The notes under the pieces were generated by a model. It was not told the origin of the DNA, did no database searches, and saw nothing but the letters and a program-made list of their open reading frames with translations. A DNA stretch of 64,000 bases from Methylophilaceae bacterium (GTDB lineage: Bacteria; Pseudomonadota; Gammaproteobacteria; Burkholderiales; Methylophilaceae), in contig JABFRO010000003.1 of NCBI GenBank assembly GCA_013141125.1, forward strand, positions 399,514-463,513, read 5' to 3'. Positions 53,018 through 62,750 of the stretch are shown piece by piece (the stretch's first letter is position 1; every line of letters starts with the position of its first letter). Both the position numbers and the translations under genes were made by a program.

Positions 53018-53172
53018 ATGGGTGATGAGTTTGGATATGTTGCGCGTATGCAGGGCAACGTGGGATTTTCAGGCAATGGCAAAATGTAAATGGCCGTGAA
53101 TCAAAAGTTGCTGTTAGCATAAGCAAACGCGGGCTCAAATAAAATTTGTAGATTCAGCGGAGAATCAAAAGA

Positions 53173-53622
53173 GTGACTATGTATCAACGTATTCTTGTTC
53201 CGATTGATGGTAGTGCAACTGCAGAACGTGCGCTACAGGAAGCCATAAAACTGGCCGCTGGAAAAGCCAGCCTGCGTCTGGTTTATGTATTGGATGCAAC
53301 TCTCGTGTTTAATGTTGAGAGTTATGACATCATCAACTATGCCGCACTGATGCAGGCCGTGCGTCAAACTGGCGAAAACGCGCTGGCGCGGGCGGCAGAG
53401 ATTGTTAGGCAGGCCAATATGACAGCGGAAACTGCATTGCTTGAATCTGCCGGAACCCGGGTGGCCACGGCGATTGATCGCGAGGCAAAAGACTGGTCAG
53501 CGGATTTGATCGTAATTGGCACACACGGGCGTTCCGGCATCAACCGCTTGCTGCTGGGTAGCGTGGCGGAAGGCGTAGTTCGGGAAGCCAGCGTGCCCGT
53601 GTTACTGATTCGAGCCGAATAA
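53173..53622 (+). CDS. Universal stress protein UspA family
   Basis: A 149-residue UspA-domain protein ([22 protein letters not shown]). The ATP-binding G2XG9XG(S/T) motif appears as [20 protein letters not shown] near residues 115-135. Both the GTG at 53173 and the ATG at 53179 are possible starts; GGAGA at 53159-53163 favours the GTG by spacing, while family members favour the ATG. It would act in the cytoplasm in stress resistance. It is convergent with the amino-acid permease. Confidence 0.9.
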   Translation: MTMYQRILVPIDGSATAERALQEAIKLAAGKASLRLVYVLDATLVFNVESYDIINYAALMQAVRQTGENALARAAEIVRQANMTAETALLESAGTRVATAIDREAKDWSADLIVIGTHGRSGINRLLLGSVAEGVVREASVPVLLIRAE

Positions 53623-53624
53623 AC

Positions 53625-55010
53625 TTATCTGAGCCGCTTGCCCGATTTACGCCTGTGCCCAAGCAGTAGTGGCACAAAGCCTACCAATAGACCGCCTACG
53701 CCCATGATAATCTCAACCTTATCAAAGGTTGGAATGCTGTAGATAGCAATGAACACCATGAATGCTGCTGCCAGAAATGGCCAGATCACATGCGAGATGG
53801 CAGCATGCCAACCATTATTGAGCTGAGCGCGGTAATGCCAGGCGCAGGCGAAACCGGCCAGACTCATGTAAAAGCAGATTTGAAAACCAATCGCCAAAAT
53901 CGAACTTTGCAAAATGGAGCTGACTGTGGGCATGTAGGATGAGCTGAATAACAGCACCACCCCAAAAAACCAGATCACCACGGTGGCAAGCCAGGGCGTT
54001 TGCCATTGCGGGTGGATTCTGGCGTAGCGCGGGTGCAGCATCTCGTCGCGCGCCATGGCGAACATGCTGCGGCTGAATTGCAGAATCTGGGTTTCTATCG
54101 TACCGATGGTGGAAAGTATGGTGGAAAGCACCGCCAGATAATTCCACGGCGGAGCAAACAGCTTGTTGGCTATGGCATATAGCACATTGGTATTGGCGGT
54201 TTTTATTTCACTATCCGTCAACACAATCAGCACCACGATCATCATGATGATAAAAAATAAAATCAGATTCACCATCGCCCAGAATGCGCCCTGCCCGGCT
54301 GAGTGTAGCCTGTCTTTTGCAGTTCCTGCCCGGGTTTCTTCGCCCAGATTCATGGTTACATCCCAGCCCCAATAGAAGAAAATAGCCGTGAGTGCGCCGG
54401 TGGCAAACAGTTCCGGGGTAAAGGCAAACGGCGATACCCAGCTCCATGAAGGCAGATGTGCAGGCTTGCCCCCATACTGGTAAAACGCGCCAATAATCAG
54501 CGCAAACACAATCACGGTTTCTATCATGGTCAACGCCAACTGCGCGTAGCTGGCGTGCTTGATGCCCTTGGTCACCACAATGGTGACCAAGGTCAGCCAT
54601 ACGGCGGCAGTAAACGTGACCCAGCCCGGGTTTTCTACCAGGCTGGGAGCAATCAACACCAGCGTGGAAGTGGCGGCAGGAATCGTGGCCGAAACCATAA
54701 AGAAAATCGAAGCCACCAACAAACCCCAGCCTGCAAAAAACCCCCAGGATTTGCCAAATATTTGCCCCACCCAGGCATAAGTGGCACCGGCATGTGGATT
54801 GATTTTATTCAAATGCACAAAGGCCAGCATGATGCCGAACATAATCAAGCCACAATACAAAATACTACCCACGGAAAGTGTGCCAACCGCCGCTACAATG
54901 GTCGCCGTGGTGACCGCCACGCTGAACGCCGGTGCTGTGCCGGCAATCCCCATCACGGTAGATTCAAAACCACCTAGCGCACCCCGCGCCAAACCTTTCT
55001 CCTTGGACAT
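53625..55010 (-). CDS. APC-family amino acid permease
   Basis: A 461-residue inner-membrane transporter with about 12 helices. It starts with GLARGALGGFESTVMGIAGTAPAFSVAVTTATIVAAVG, the APC signature, and has GATYAWVGQIFGKSWGFFAGWG and, later, FYWGWDVTMNLGEETRAGTAKDRLHSAG. The substrate is unknown; amino acids, polyamines or organic anions are all possible. It ends three bases from the universal stress protein stop. Confidence 0.85.
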   Translation of the reverse strand: MSKEKGLARGALGGFESTVMGIAGTAPAFSVAVTTATIVAAVGTLSVGSILYCGLIMFGIMLAFVHLNKINPHAGATYAWVGQIFGKSWGFFAGWGLLVASIFFMVSATIPAATSTLVLIAPSLVENPGWVTFTAAVWLTLVTIVVTKGIKHASYAQLALTMIETVIVFALIIGAFYQYGGKPAHLPSWSWVSPFAFTPELFATGALTAIFFYWGWDVTMNLGEETRAGTAKDRLHSAGQGAFWAMVNLILFFIIMMIVVLIVLTDSEIKTANTNVLYAIANKLFAPPWNYLAVLSTILSTIGTIETQILQFSRSMFAMARDEMLHPRYARIHPQWQTPWLATVVIWFFGVVLLFSSSYMPTVSSILQSSILAIGFQICFYMSLAGFACAWHYRAQLNNGWHAAISHVIWPFLAAAFMVFIAIYSIPTFDKVEIIMGVGGLLVGFVPLLLGHRRKSGKRLR

Positions 55011-55470
55011 ACCACCCTTTCAGCTTGAAAATTTTTACAGCAGGTAAGTATAAAACAAGAAAGAGTTTTTTAATCTTGATTAGCAAGCTGCTTCAGCTAA
55101 GCCGGAATTACGTTTGTCATTTCGTGCTTGACACGGAATCCAGTGGCTTTTTCACGATGCTGGATTCCGACCCTCAAAGGAATAACGGCTTAGCAGCGAA
55201 GTAATCGACTGGGTATCTGCTGTTTACTCGAAACTCAAACCGGAAACTTTCTGATAGGCGCTGTTGCTACAAACACTGCTGCCTTCCGCTCCAGCCCGGC
55301 TATTTCATGCATAGGTACGCTGGCGCACATACGCATGCATGAAAAATTGTCATGCTGCAAACAGCTATGCAAGTGACATAAAAATTATCTTCTGCTCTGT
55401 GACAACTTTTTCCAGAAGCGGCTTTGGGTGGGATAGCTACATCGGTTTCTTTAAACATAAAGAGGTAAAT
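55011..55470. other. Long intergenic region with a palindromic repeat
   Basis: This 460-base space between the permease and the small membrane-protein gene contains an inverted repeat: CGGAATCCAG (55134-55143) and CTGGATTCCG (55160-55169). The surrounding GTCATTTCGTGCTTGACACG resembles a class of dispersed proteobacterial repeats. The rest, with a promoter expected near 55380-55460, carries no gene that could be supported. Confidence 0.5.
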
Positions 55471-55662
55471 ATGAACATCATCATCAACCTTATCGTATAT
55501 CTGGTCGTGTTTGGACTCATTTGGTGGCTCGTCAGCCAGCTACCCTTACCGGCACCCGTGGCACAGATTGTGCGTGTGCTTTTCATCCTCTTGCTGATAT
55601 TGATTGTGTTGACAGTGACGGGCATTCTTCCTGGTGGTTATCTGCCGCCTATACGTTTGTAA
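55471..55662 (+). CDS. Thivi_2564-type small membrane protein
   Basis: A 63-residue protein with two hydrophobic helices (IIINLIVYLVVFGLIWWLVSQL and IVRVLFILLLILIVLTVTGIL) and a proline-rich end (PGGYLPPIRL). It starts at ATG 55471 with AAGAGG as ribosome site. Homologues are widespread small membrane proteins without known function. It precedes two other small genes in the same orientation. Confidence 0.8.
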   Translation: MNIIINLIVYLVVFGLIWWLVSQLPLPAPVAQIVRVLFILLLILIVLTVTGILPGGYLPPIRL

Positions 55663-55765
55663 ACCGCGCACGTGAACGGCTGGCTATTGGCAGCAAGCAC
55701 AGCAGCAACCGTGCTGCCAATATAAACATGCCTTGGGCTATAGTCATAAGAAAGGAGACAAGAAA

Positions 55766-55960
55766 ATGGCAAAAATGGAACAAATTGAATTGAATAAGCT
55801 GCGGGGTGAAATTATCGTTGACGTGAAAAGTCTGGTTGAAAAATATCGCACCATTTTTGATTGGGATATTCCAGAGATTAATCAGAGCCTGGCCGACAAG
55901 CTTATTTTGCAGGAAGTGCGCAAGGCCTTGGACACTATCGAAAACCAACTGCCGCACTAA
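55766..55960 (+). CDS. Hypothetical small helical protein
   Basis: A 64-residue protein starting at ATG 55766 with AAAGGAG upstream. It is mostly helical and charged (MEQIELNKLRGEIIVDVKSLVEKYRTIFDWDIPEINQSLADKLILQEVRKALDTIEN). It follows the small membrane protein and precedes a DUF1840 gene, so it may be part of one stress transcript. No family was recognised. Confidence 0.65.
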   Translation: MAKMEQIELNKLRGEIIVDVKSLVEKYRTIFDWDIPEINQSLADKLILQEVRKALDTIENQLPH

Positions 55961-56011
55961 TCGGCATGAAAGTAAAGCCCAGGCAAAATCTGGGCTAAAA
56001 GGAGTTATGCC

Positions 56012-56308
56012 ATGTTAGTCACCTTCACCACTGAAGCTTATGCCGACATCACCATGTTTGGGGATGTTGCGCTGAGCATGTTGCAAATGATGGGGCATAG
56101 CACCACCGTTCCCGGCGCGATTCTGGCGGAAGATGTGCCAGCGGCCTTGAGCCAGTTAAGCGCCGCGATCAATGCCGCAAAAGCCGCGCCGCAGATAGTG
56201 GATAAGGCGGCGGATGAACCGGAGGTGAGCCTGGCGCATCGCGGGTTGCCGCTAATTGCGCTGCTGGCGGCGGCAGCCAAGGCAGAGTGTAATGTCATGT
56301 GGAAATAA
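56012..56308 (+). CDS. DUF1840 family protein
   Basis: A 98-residue DUF1840 protein, a family mainly found in betaproteobacteria. The start MLVTFTTEAYADITMFGDVAL and the middle block LLQMMGHSTTVPGAILAEDVPAALSQL are diagnostic, and the end contains GLPLIALLAAAAKA. It has no known function. It has GGAG upstream. The run of small genes from 55471 probably forms one operon. Confidence 0.85.
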   Translation: MLVTFTTEAYADITMFGDVALSMLQMMGHSTTVPGAILAEDVPAALSQLSAAINAAKAAPQIVDKAADEPEVSLAHRGLPLIALLAAAAKAECNVMWK

Positions 56309-56375
56309 AGCAGCTTTAGACTATTTCTATTTGTAAAAATGGAAACATTCAGGCAGAGGCCTTATAGCCAACACG

Positions 56376-56389
56376 GTGCGCTAGCGCAC
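56376..56389. repeat. Short palindrome GTGCGCTAGCGCAC
   Basis: A perfect 14-base palindrome in the gap before the efflux operon. Part of it plus following bases (GCTAGCGCACAGAC) also occurs at about 51796-51809 after the AsmA gene. Function unknown; it could be an operator or a small dispersed repeat. Confidence 0.35.
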
Positions 56390-56516
56390 AGACTGTTCGA
56401 TGGCGAAAGTGCAAAATTCACTTTTCCCTGTGCCTGATTGGCGTTCTATCTTGCATTCAATGGTTAAAATTTGCGAAATACAGCGATGGGAAGTTAAAGA
56501 ATTTTATGGAAACTGA

Positions 56517-58022
56517 ATGACAAAGTTCGAGCCAGATCATGACTACTTATGCGCCAAGCGCCATAAGGAGGTTTTGTTCTGCAAGTGGCAAATTTCCATT
56601 CTTGTTGGGGGTCTTTTTTTACTTCTCAGCGGTTGTACGGCATTCAAACCTCATCGTCTTGAACCTGTCGCAATAGAAGTACCGACGGCATGGTCGTCCA
56701 TCTCGACGGTTGCAACGAATAGCACAACTTCACTTGCAGCATGGTGGCTGCGTTTTGATGATCCACTTCTTGCTGATCTTGTGCAGCAATCTCTGCAAGC
56801 GAATACCAGCGTAAATAGTGCAAAGGCCGCGCTGCTTGAGGCCAGAGCATTGCGCGATGTAGCTGCAGCTACGTTATGGCCAACACTAGGCAGTTCTGCG
56901 TCGGCACAGCGCAGCAAATCCGGCAGCGCCGCCGCAAGTAATCGCTTTACCGCCGGGCTGGATGCGAGTTGGGAGCTGGATTTTTTTGGTGCCAATCGCA
57001 GCGCGCTGGCTGCCAGTGAGGCAACGGCGCAGGCCGGTTTAGCCAGCCTGGGCGATATACAGGTGACGATTGCCGCCGAGGTCGCTATTGATTACATCGC
57101 CTTGTGCAATGCCCAGGCACGTTTGGCAATTGCCAATAACAACTTGAGCAGCCAGCTGGAAACGCTGCAAATAACGCAGTGGCGGACACAGGCCGGTTTG
57201 GTCGCTGCACTGGATTCCGAGCAAGCACGTGTCTCGGCAGAGCAGACGCGCGCGCTGATCCCGCCGTTGCAAACTTCCATCGCACAAATCAGCCATGCGC
57301 TGGCGGTGCTGACCGGTCAGCCGCCAGCGACTTTGCTGGCGCAACTGGCGGCAGTCCGTCCGCTGCCGCAAGCGGGCTATGATCTGGCGTTAAGTCTACC
57401 CGCCGAAACGTTGCGCCAGCGTCCCGACGTGCGCGCTGCCGAACACCGGGTAAGCGCCGAGTTGGCGCGACTGGCGCAAGCGGATGCAGCACGTTTGCCC
57501 AATTTCACGCTGAATGGTTCGCTAGGTTTGAGTGCATTGGCATTGGGTTCGTTGACCAGTGGCACTTCGGTGGTCAGCTCCTTATTGGCCAATGTGGCAA
57601 TGCCCTTGTTTGATGCCGGTTCCAGACGTGCCAGAGTGCGTGCGCAGGAAGCCGTGCTGGAGCAAACACGTTTTGCCTATCAGGCCGCAGTGTTAACGGC
57701 ATTGCAAGAGGTAGAAGATAGCCTGGTTGCACTGCGCGGTGATAGAGAACGCCTGTCCCGATTAAAATTGGCCGCCGAAGCCGCTGGCAATGCCGCGCTG
57801 ATGGCGCGCCAACGTTACGATAGCGGGCTGGTCGATTTTCAGACTGTTCTTGAAACCCAGCGCAGCCTGTTGAACACACAAGATGGTGTCGCCAGCGCCA
57901 ATGCCGATGTCAGCGCCGACCATGTGCGACTGTACAAGGCGCTGGGCGGCGGCTGGCTCCCTGACAGCTCGACCGCAACAACATTATCCATTGAAGCAAC
58001 GAAACGGAATTCCCGCCCATGA
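56517..58022 (+). CDS. NodT-family outer membrane efflux lipoprotein
   Basis: A 501-residue TolC-like outer membrane factor of the NodT type. Signal peptide and lipobox: ILVGGLFLLLSGC, so it is lipidated on Cys. Motifs include WWLRFDDPLLADLVQQSLQANTSVNSAKAALLEARALRDV and, in the second half, PQAGYDLALSLPAETLRQRPDVRAAEHRV, the family core. It starts the operon with three downstream genes and overlaps the MacA-type gene by four bases. It forms the outer duct of a tripartite pump. Confidence 0.9.
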   Translation: MTKFEPDHDYLCAKRHKEVLFCKWQISILVGGLFLLLSGCTAFKPHRLEPVAIEVPTAWSSISTVATNSTTSLAAWWLRFDDPLLADLVQQSLQANTSVNSAKAALLEARALRDVAAATLWPTLGSSASAQRSKSGSAAASNRFTAGLDASWELDFFGANRSALAASEATAQAGLASLGDIQVTIAAEVAIDYIALCNAQARLAIANNNLSSQLETLQITQWRTQAGLVAALDSEQARVSAEQTRALIPPLQTSIAQISHALAVLTGQPPATLLAQLAAVRPLPQAGYDLALSLPAETLRQRPDVRAAEHRVSAELARLAQADAARLPNFTLNGSLGLSALALGSLTSGTSVVSSLLANVAMPLFDAGSRRARVRAQEAVLEQTRFAYQAAVLTALQEVEDSLVALRGDRERLSRLKLAAEAAGNAALMARQRYDSGLVDFQTVLETQRSLLNTQDGVASANADVSADHVRLYKALGGGWLPDSSTATTLSIEATKRNSRP

Positions 58023-59362
58023 GCACCCCAGTTCCTCCCGCCAATATAGTCTCCGCTCCGGTGAATAAGTCGGCAACCGATACCGACATCGCCAGCTTGC
58101 TCGCGGAGCCAACGCCAGTGGCTTGGTACCGCCGCCCGACGTTGTGGGGCGGCATCGCGTTGCTGATATTACTGCTTGCGGGGCTCTGGTACTGGCAGGC
58201 ACGCCGAGCAGCGAATGCATTACCCAGTTATACCACGCAAGCCGTGACGCGCGGCAATTTGACCTTGACCGTTACCGCCAACGGTACAATTCAGCCTACA
58301 CGCTCGATTAACATTGGCAGCGAACTTTCTGGCACCGTACTCAAGGTCAATGTCGATGTGAATGACATCATCAAGAAGGGACAGGTGCTGGTCGAGCTGG
58401 ACACTTCCAAACTACGCGATCAGGTTTTGCGCTCCAAGGCGGCTGTGGCGGCGGCCATTGCCAAGGTCGCGCAAACCGGCGCAACGATCATGGAATCCCA
58501 AGCCACTTTGCAACGGCTGGAAGAAGTTGCGCGTCTGTCGGGCGGAAAAGTGCCGTCAAAAACCGAGCTGGATACAGGACGTGCTACCCATGAACGTGCA
58601 CTGGCCGACGATCGCAGCGCACGCGCCGGTGTGAATGATGCGCGGGCAGCGCTGTCTACCGACCAGATCAATCTCTCCAAAGCCTCAATCAGCGCACCTG
58701 CCGATGGCGTGGTGCTCACGCGCACTGTTGATCCCGGTAATGCGGTGGCAGCATCGCTACAGGCAGTGACTTTATTCACGGTGGCTGAAGATTTGGCAAA
58801 GCTGCGTTTGTGGGTCTATGTGGATGAAGCCGATGTAGGTTCGGTCAAGACCGGGCAGAACGCCACTTTTACCGTCAGCGCCTACCCAACTCGCAACTTT
58901 CCGGCTCGCATTACACGTGTGGGTTTTGGCTCAACCATTACCGATAACGTCGTCACTTACCTGACTTATCTGGATGTGGATAACGCCGATCTTAGCCTGC
59001 GTCCAGGCATGACGGCAACTGCCACCATCGTTGCCAAACAGCGCAACGATGTTTTGCTGGTGCCCAATACTGCGTTGCGCTTCACTCCCACCCTGGCAGA
59101 CACAAATCCAGCCGCAAAAAAAGGCATGGCGGCCAGCCTGATTCCCAGTATGCCGCGCGCAAATACGCGTAAATCGGCAGCGACCAATGCCAGCACTGCG
59201 GCGGCCAAACAGGTGTGGATATTGCCCAAGGATGGTAATGGGGTTGCCGTTGCGGTTGCCGTAACGCCCGGTATCAGCGATGGTCACATGACCGAAATTA
59301 CCGGCGGCGATTTGCAGGTCGGCATGCAGGTGATTACCGATCAGAAAGTGACCGCCAAATGA
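58019..59362 (+). CDS. MacA-type periplasmic adaptor (membrane fusion protein)
   Basis: A 447-residue HlyD-like adaptor. One membrane helix (GIALLILLLAGLWYW), then the lipoyl half SELSGTVLKVNVDVNDIIKKGQVLVELDTSKLRDQ, a coiled coil (about residues 155-215), and the beta-barrel with the second half-lipoyl ISAPADGVVLTRTVDPGNAV. A proline/Ala-rich extension and a stretch WILPKDGNGVAVAVAVTPGISDGHMTEI end it. It connects the ABC pump to the NodT duct and overlaps the ATPase gene by four bases. Confidence 0.9.
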   Translation: MSTPVPPANIVSAPVNKSATDTDIASLLAEPTPVAWYRRPTLWGGIALLILLLAGLWYWQARRAANALPSYTTQAVTRGNLTLTVTANGTIQPTRSINIGSELSGTVLKVNVDVNDIIKKGQVLVELDTSKLRDQVLRSKAAVAAAIAKVAQTGATIMESQATLQRLEEVARLSGGKVPSKTELDTGRATHERALADDRSARAGVNDARAALSTDQINLSKASISAPADGVVLTRTVDPGNAVAASLQAVTLFTVAEDLAKLRLWVYVDEADVGSVKTGQNATFTVSAYPTRNFPARITRVGFGSTITDNVVTYLTYLDVDNADLSLRPGMTATATIVAKQRNDVLLVPNTALRFTPTLADTNPAAKKGMAASLIPSMPRANTRKSAATNASTAAAKQVWILPKDGNGVAVAVAVTPGISDGHMTEITGGDLQVGMQVITDQKVTAK

Positions 59363-60099
59363 GTGACGCTCTAATTCAACTGATAGGCGTTAAAAGAAAA
59401 TATGGTGCCGGTGCCTCCGAGCTTATGGCGTTGAAAGGCATTGATCTCAGCATTATGCCCGGTGAGTTCGTCGCGATCATGGGCCCCAGCGGTTCGGGCA
59501 AATCCACCGCGATGAATATTCTTGGCTGCCTGGATACGCCCAGCAGCGGGCAGTATTTATTCAAAGGCGCGCATGTGGAGGCCTTGTCGCGCGATCAGCG
59601 TGCAAGACTGCGCCGCCGTTATCTTGGCTTTGTATTTCAGGGCTTTAACCTGCTGGCTCGCACATCGGCACAGGAAAATGTCGAACTGCCTCTGCTTTAT
59701 CGCGGCGATAGTGCTGTTGTGCGCCGCGCAGCGGCCATCAAGGCCTTGGCATCGGTAGGCTTGGGGGGCTGGGAACACCATACGCCAGCCGAGCTTTCCG
59801 GCGGGCAGCAGCAGCGCGTTGCCATTGCGCGCGCCATTGTTACCGAACCCGCCGTGTTGCTGGCCGATGAGCCGACCGGAAACCTGGATACACAGCGCAG
59901 CCACGAGATCATGGGGCTATTGCTCGCCTTGAACCGGGATCATGGCATTACGGTTTTGATGGTCACGCACGAACCCGATATGGCGGCTTACGCGCACCGC
60001 ATGGTGCATTTTATTGATGGCAAAATTGCGAAAGATGCTGTGAATCCGAATCCCACTGTCGATGCTCCGGCCGACATTAGCCTGATCGAGACGACCTGA
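59359..60099 (+). CDS. MacB-type ABC transporter ATPase
   Basis: A 246-residue ATPase of the lipoprotein/MacB group. Walker A is GPSGSGKST, the Q-loop follows in [24 protein letters not shown], the signature is [15 protein letters not shown] and Walker B is [12 protein letters not shown]. It is encoded separately from the permease, unlike fused MacB. Overlaps: four bases with the MacA gene and one with the permease gene (TGATG). Confidence 0.93.
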   Translation: MSDALIQLIGVKRKYGAGASELMALKGIDLSIMPGEFVAIMGPSGSGKSTAMNILGCLDTPSSGQYLFKGAHVEALSRDQRARLRRRYLGFVFQGFNLLARTSAQENVELPLLYRGDSAVVRRAAAIKALASVGLGGWEHHTPAELSGGQQQRVAIARAIVTEPAVLLADEPTGNLDTQRSHEIMGLLLALNRDHGITVLMVTHEPDMAAYAHRMVHFIDGKIAKDAVNPNPTVDAPADISLIETT

Positions 60100-61319
60100 T
60101 GCTATACAGTGTGTTCATGCTGGCGCTGCGCTCAGTTCAACGCAATATGCTGCGCTCGTTTCTTACCATGCTGGGCATCGTTATCGGCGTTGCCGCCGTG
60201 ATTACCATGGTCACGCTGGGCAACGGTGCCACGCAAGCGATCAAGACGCAAATCTCCAGTCTGGGTACCAACCTGCTGATGGTGAACCCCGGTCAGCGAC
60301 AACCCGGCGGCGGTGGCGGTGGGGGTGGCGGCGTGCCGCAGTTCACCGAGGCCGATGCCGAAGCCATACAGTCGCAAATTGGCGGTGTTGCCGCAGTTGC
60401 GCCGCAAGGTCGCAGCAGCGTCACCGTGGTTGCCAACGGTCGTAACTGGGCCAGCACCGTTAACGGTAGCACCAACGCCTGGTTTAACACCGGCAACTGG
60501 AAGCTGGCCAGCGGCCGCATTTTTGACCCCGACGAACAGCGTGCGGGTGCCGCCGTTTGCGTGATCGGCGAAACCGTGAGGCGCGAGCTGTACGGCGGCA
60601 CGGTAGGGCAGACAGGTTTGGGAAACCAGTTGCGCATCAAGCAGTTTTCCTGCAACGTGATTGGCATTCTGACCGCCAAGGGACAAGGCGGTATGGGCGA
60701 TCAGGACGATGTCGTGGTGGTGCCCTTGCATACGTTGCAACGACGCGTTACCGGCAGCCGAAAAGTAAGTACCTTGCTGGTGTCGATGCAGGACGGCAGA
60801 GACAGCACGCCACTGAAAGCCAGCTTGCGCGAATTGTTGCGCGAACGCCGCAAACTGGCCGAAGGCGACGACGATAATTTCAATATCTTCGATACCCAGC
60901 AACTGGCTGAAACGCTGTCCAGCACCACCAAGGTATTGACTACGCTGCTCGGTGCCGTAGCGGCGGTTAGCTTGCTGGTGGGGGGCATAGGCATCATGAA
61001 CATCATGCTGGTCAGCGTCACCGAACGCACCCGTGGAATTGGCCTGCGCCTGGCCGTTGGCGCGCTGGAGAGTGAGGTGTTGTTGCAGTTTTTGATCGAA
61101 GCTGTCGTGTTGTCAGCCCTGGGTGGGTTGATCGGTATCATCGCCGCCGCCGGTGCCTCATATGTTCTGGCGGGCGTAATGGGCATACCTTTCCTGTTTG
61201 ATCCTACTATTAATCTGCTGTCGTTTTTATTCTCGGCCGGGATAGGCGTGTTGTTCGGCTACTTCCCCGCCCGGCGTGCCGCAAGAATGGATCCGATTGA
61301 AGCGCTTAGGCATGAATAA
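60099..61319 (+). CDS. MacB-type ABC transporter permease
   Basis: A 406-residue permease with one N-terminal helix (LRSFLTMLGIVIGVAAVITMVTLG), a large periplasmic MacB_PCD domain that includes a nine-glycine run (PGGGGGGGGGVP, about residues 70-80), and a C-terminal FtsX domain of three helices (VSLLVGGIGIMNIMLVSVTERTRGIGLRLAVGA). With the ATPase, adaptor and NodT duct it would export macrolide, peptide or lipid-like substrates. The end RRAARMDPIEALRHE is typical. The glycine run is unusual but keeps the frame. Confidence 0.9.
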   Translation: MLYSVFMLALRSVQRNMLRSFLTMLGIVIGVAAVITMVTLGNGATQAIKTQISSLGTNLLMVNPGQRQPGGGGGGGGGVPQFTEADAEAIQSQIGGVAAVAPQGRSSVTVVANGRNWASTVNGSTNAWFNTGNWKLASGRIFDPDEQRAGAAVCVIGETVRRELYGGTVGQTGLGNQLRIKQFSCNVIGILTAKGQGGMGDQDDVVVVPLHTLQRRVTGSRKVSTLLVSMQDGRDSTPLKASLRELLRERRKLAEGDDDNFNIFDTQQLAETLSSTTKVLTTLLGAVAAVSLLVGGIGIMNIMLVSVTERTRGIGLRLAVGALESEVLLQFLIEAVVLSALGGLIGIIAAAGASYVLAGVMGIPFLFDPTINLLSFLFSAGIGVLFGYFPARRAARMDPIEALRHE

Positions 61320-61407
61320 ATCCGTGTAATCCTTGGTATGATGAGCTGGGCTTATGTTGAACCTAGAAAAATGTCAAACAGGCTCAGGATATTTTCTATT
61401 GCTTTGC

Positions 61408-61964
61408 TCATCCTCGGTTGTCTCCAGGTTGTTCGTAGTAATACGATTGGTCAATGCCTTTCATAAACAACTGGCGATCATTGATTTTATCGGTCAACGC
61501 GTTTTGCAATAAAAACTGATTTCCAGGTCATTGACTGGGCTGCGCTCCATCGCTTGTAAATACAATGTTTTATCCACTTGCTGCCAATCCACCACTTTTG
61601 CTAATCGTTTTTTAAAGAGCAAATCCAACCAAATGCGTGTGGCGCGACCATTGCCTTCTAAAAATGGGTGTGCCACATTCATTTCAACATACTTATCAGT
61701 AATAGCTTCAAAGGTGTTTTCCGGCATTTGCTCAATCATGCGCAAAGCGTCTTTTAAATAGAGTGCGTTGGCAAAACGAAAATTACCTTTTGAGATGTTT
61801 AATTCTCGAATCTGCCCGGCAAAGTCATACAAACCATCAAATAAATAACGGTGGATGGTTTGCAATCCTGCCGTTGTGCCGATTTCAATGCGATGAATCG
61901 CACCCGAATCATAAAGGTCATAGGCTTTTTGCTTACTTAATGCATCAATCTCTTGCGTGTTCAT
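61408..61964 (-). pseudogene. Fic/DOC-family AMP transferase gene with a late frameshift
   Basis: The frame from ATG 61964 encodes 156 residues with the Fic motif HPFLEGNGR starting at His99 (AMP-transferase active site). It ends in FYCKTR and TGA at 61494. Translating the alternative frame beyond that point gives [32 protein letters not shown], clearly the missing Fic C-terminus, to a stop at 61408-61410. One base is lost in the bases atcagttttta. Either the gene is dead, or the truncated enzyme still works, or the assembly has an error. No YhfG-type antitoxin gene was seen upstream. Confidence 0.75.
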
Positions 61965-62042
61965 TGTTTCTTTCCCATGGGAATATTGCCTGGTTGAAGT
62001 GTTTGGATTTCTCGAACACTTGCCTTCTTTTTGAACTGTCAA

Positions 62043-62363
62043 CTAATCGCTGACAGTTGCCGCATCATTTGCAACAACTGAATTTTATACCGCAGCACCC
62101 TCAATCTCCGCAACAATGGCATCAATTTCAGCGCGGTAGGTAGGGCAGAGCGGTAGCGAAGCCCAACATTCAAGGAATTGTTTATTGTTGGGCTTCATTG
62201 CATTCTGCCCAACCTACGCGAGCTTAATTAAATCTTTGCTTAAATAGTGTCCCCTATTATTCCTATTATTCTTATGGTGAAAAACAATACGCCTTGGCGT
62301 GGGGTGGAGGCTGCTTGAAAACCGGTCAAAAACAATTTATTTCAAGACTGTTGCTGTCCCCTA
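62043..62363. other. Intergenic region with a REPIN and a coding remnant
   Basis: This 320-base gap contains a REPIN (62129-62224). Before it, on the reverse strand, bases 62085-62128 read RAEIDAIVAEIEGAAV followed by stop, a plausible C-terminal remnant of an unknown gene (weak). After it, AGTGTCCCCTATTATT (62245-62260 region) recurs as TGTCCCCTATTATT near 62349-62363. These suggest remnants of mobile DNA. Confidence 0.4.
62129..62224. repeat. REPIN copy A
   Basis: A 96-base element: GTAGGTAGGGC...GAAGCCCAAC, spacer ATTCAAGGAATTGTTTATT, then GTTGGGCTTC...TCTGCCCAACCTACG. It consists of two REP-like half palindromes in inverted orientation. It is nearly identical to 63367-63462. RAYT-related elements mobilise such units. 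Confidence 0.85.
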
Positions 62364-62726
62364 TTATTTCCGGTTGTCAACATCAACTCGATCTTTGATT
62401 CTGCCAAGGCGAACAAGGCGAGAAGTAATAGCACCATGCGTGCGACCATGTTTTGCGGCAATATCTTTGATTGGAGTTCCTGCATCAAAGATAGCCAGAA
62501 GTTCTTTGTCTTCTGCCTCTGGCCACGGACGTCCTGCATTACCGGGAAGTGATCTGTCGCGTTCTGCGCGTTTCGCCGCGCTATCGAGAGCCTTCAAAGC
62601 AACAAAGAGAGCACGAATTACCTGCGGATTATTGAAGGTACTTAACGCAGGAAGTATCTCACCTGTCTCCGGGTCAATGCCGTTGGCAAGAGCGTCAATG
62701 ATCTTCTTGGCTTCGAGTGGCGACAT
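62364..62726 (-). CDS. Small Myb-like HTH protein of unknown function
   Basis: A 120-residue protein. The N-terminal half (MSPLEAKKIIDALANGIDPETGEILPALSTFNNPQVIRALFVALKALD) resembles small proteins of plasmid or chromosome origin with unknown role. The C-terminal half, GRPWPEAEDKELLAIFDAGTPIKDIAAKHGRTHGAITSRLVRLGRI, looks like a Myb/HTH-type DNA-binding domain. It starts at ATG 62726 (GGAGATCATCACT upstream). The dispersed block at 62751 lies directly upstream. Confidence 0.7.
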   Translation of the reverse strand: MSPLEAKKIIDALANGIDPETGEILPALSTFNNPQVIRALFVALKALDSAAKRAERDRSLPGNAGRPWPEAEDKELLAIFDAGTPIKDIAAKHGRTHGAITSRLVRLGRIKDRVDVDNRK

Positions 62727-62750
62727 AGTGATGATCTCCTATAGTGTCTA

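Noticed and set aside
60300..60335. Possible frameshift at a G-rich run in the MacB-type permease
   Set aside because: The run encodes glycines in a periplasmic loop and the frame is kept on both sides.
60132..60902. 256-codon frame opposite the MacB-type permease
   Set aside because: Complement of a GC-biased coding sequence, no ribosome site, no recognisable domain.
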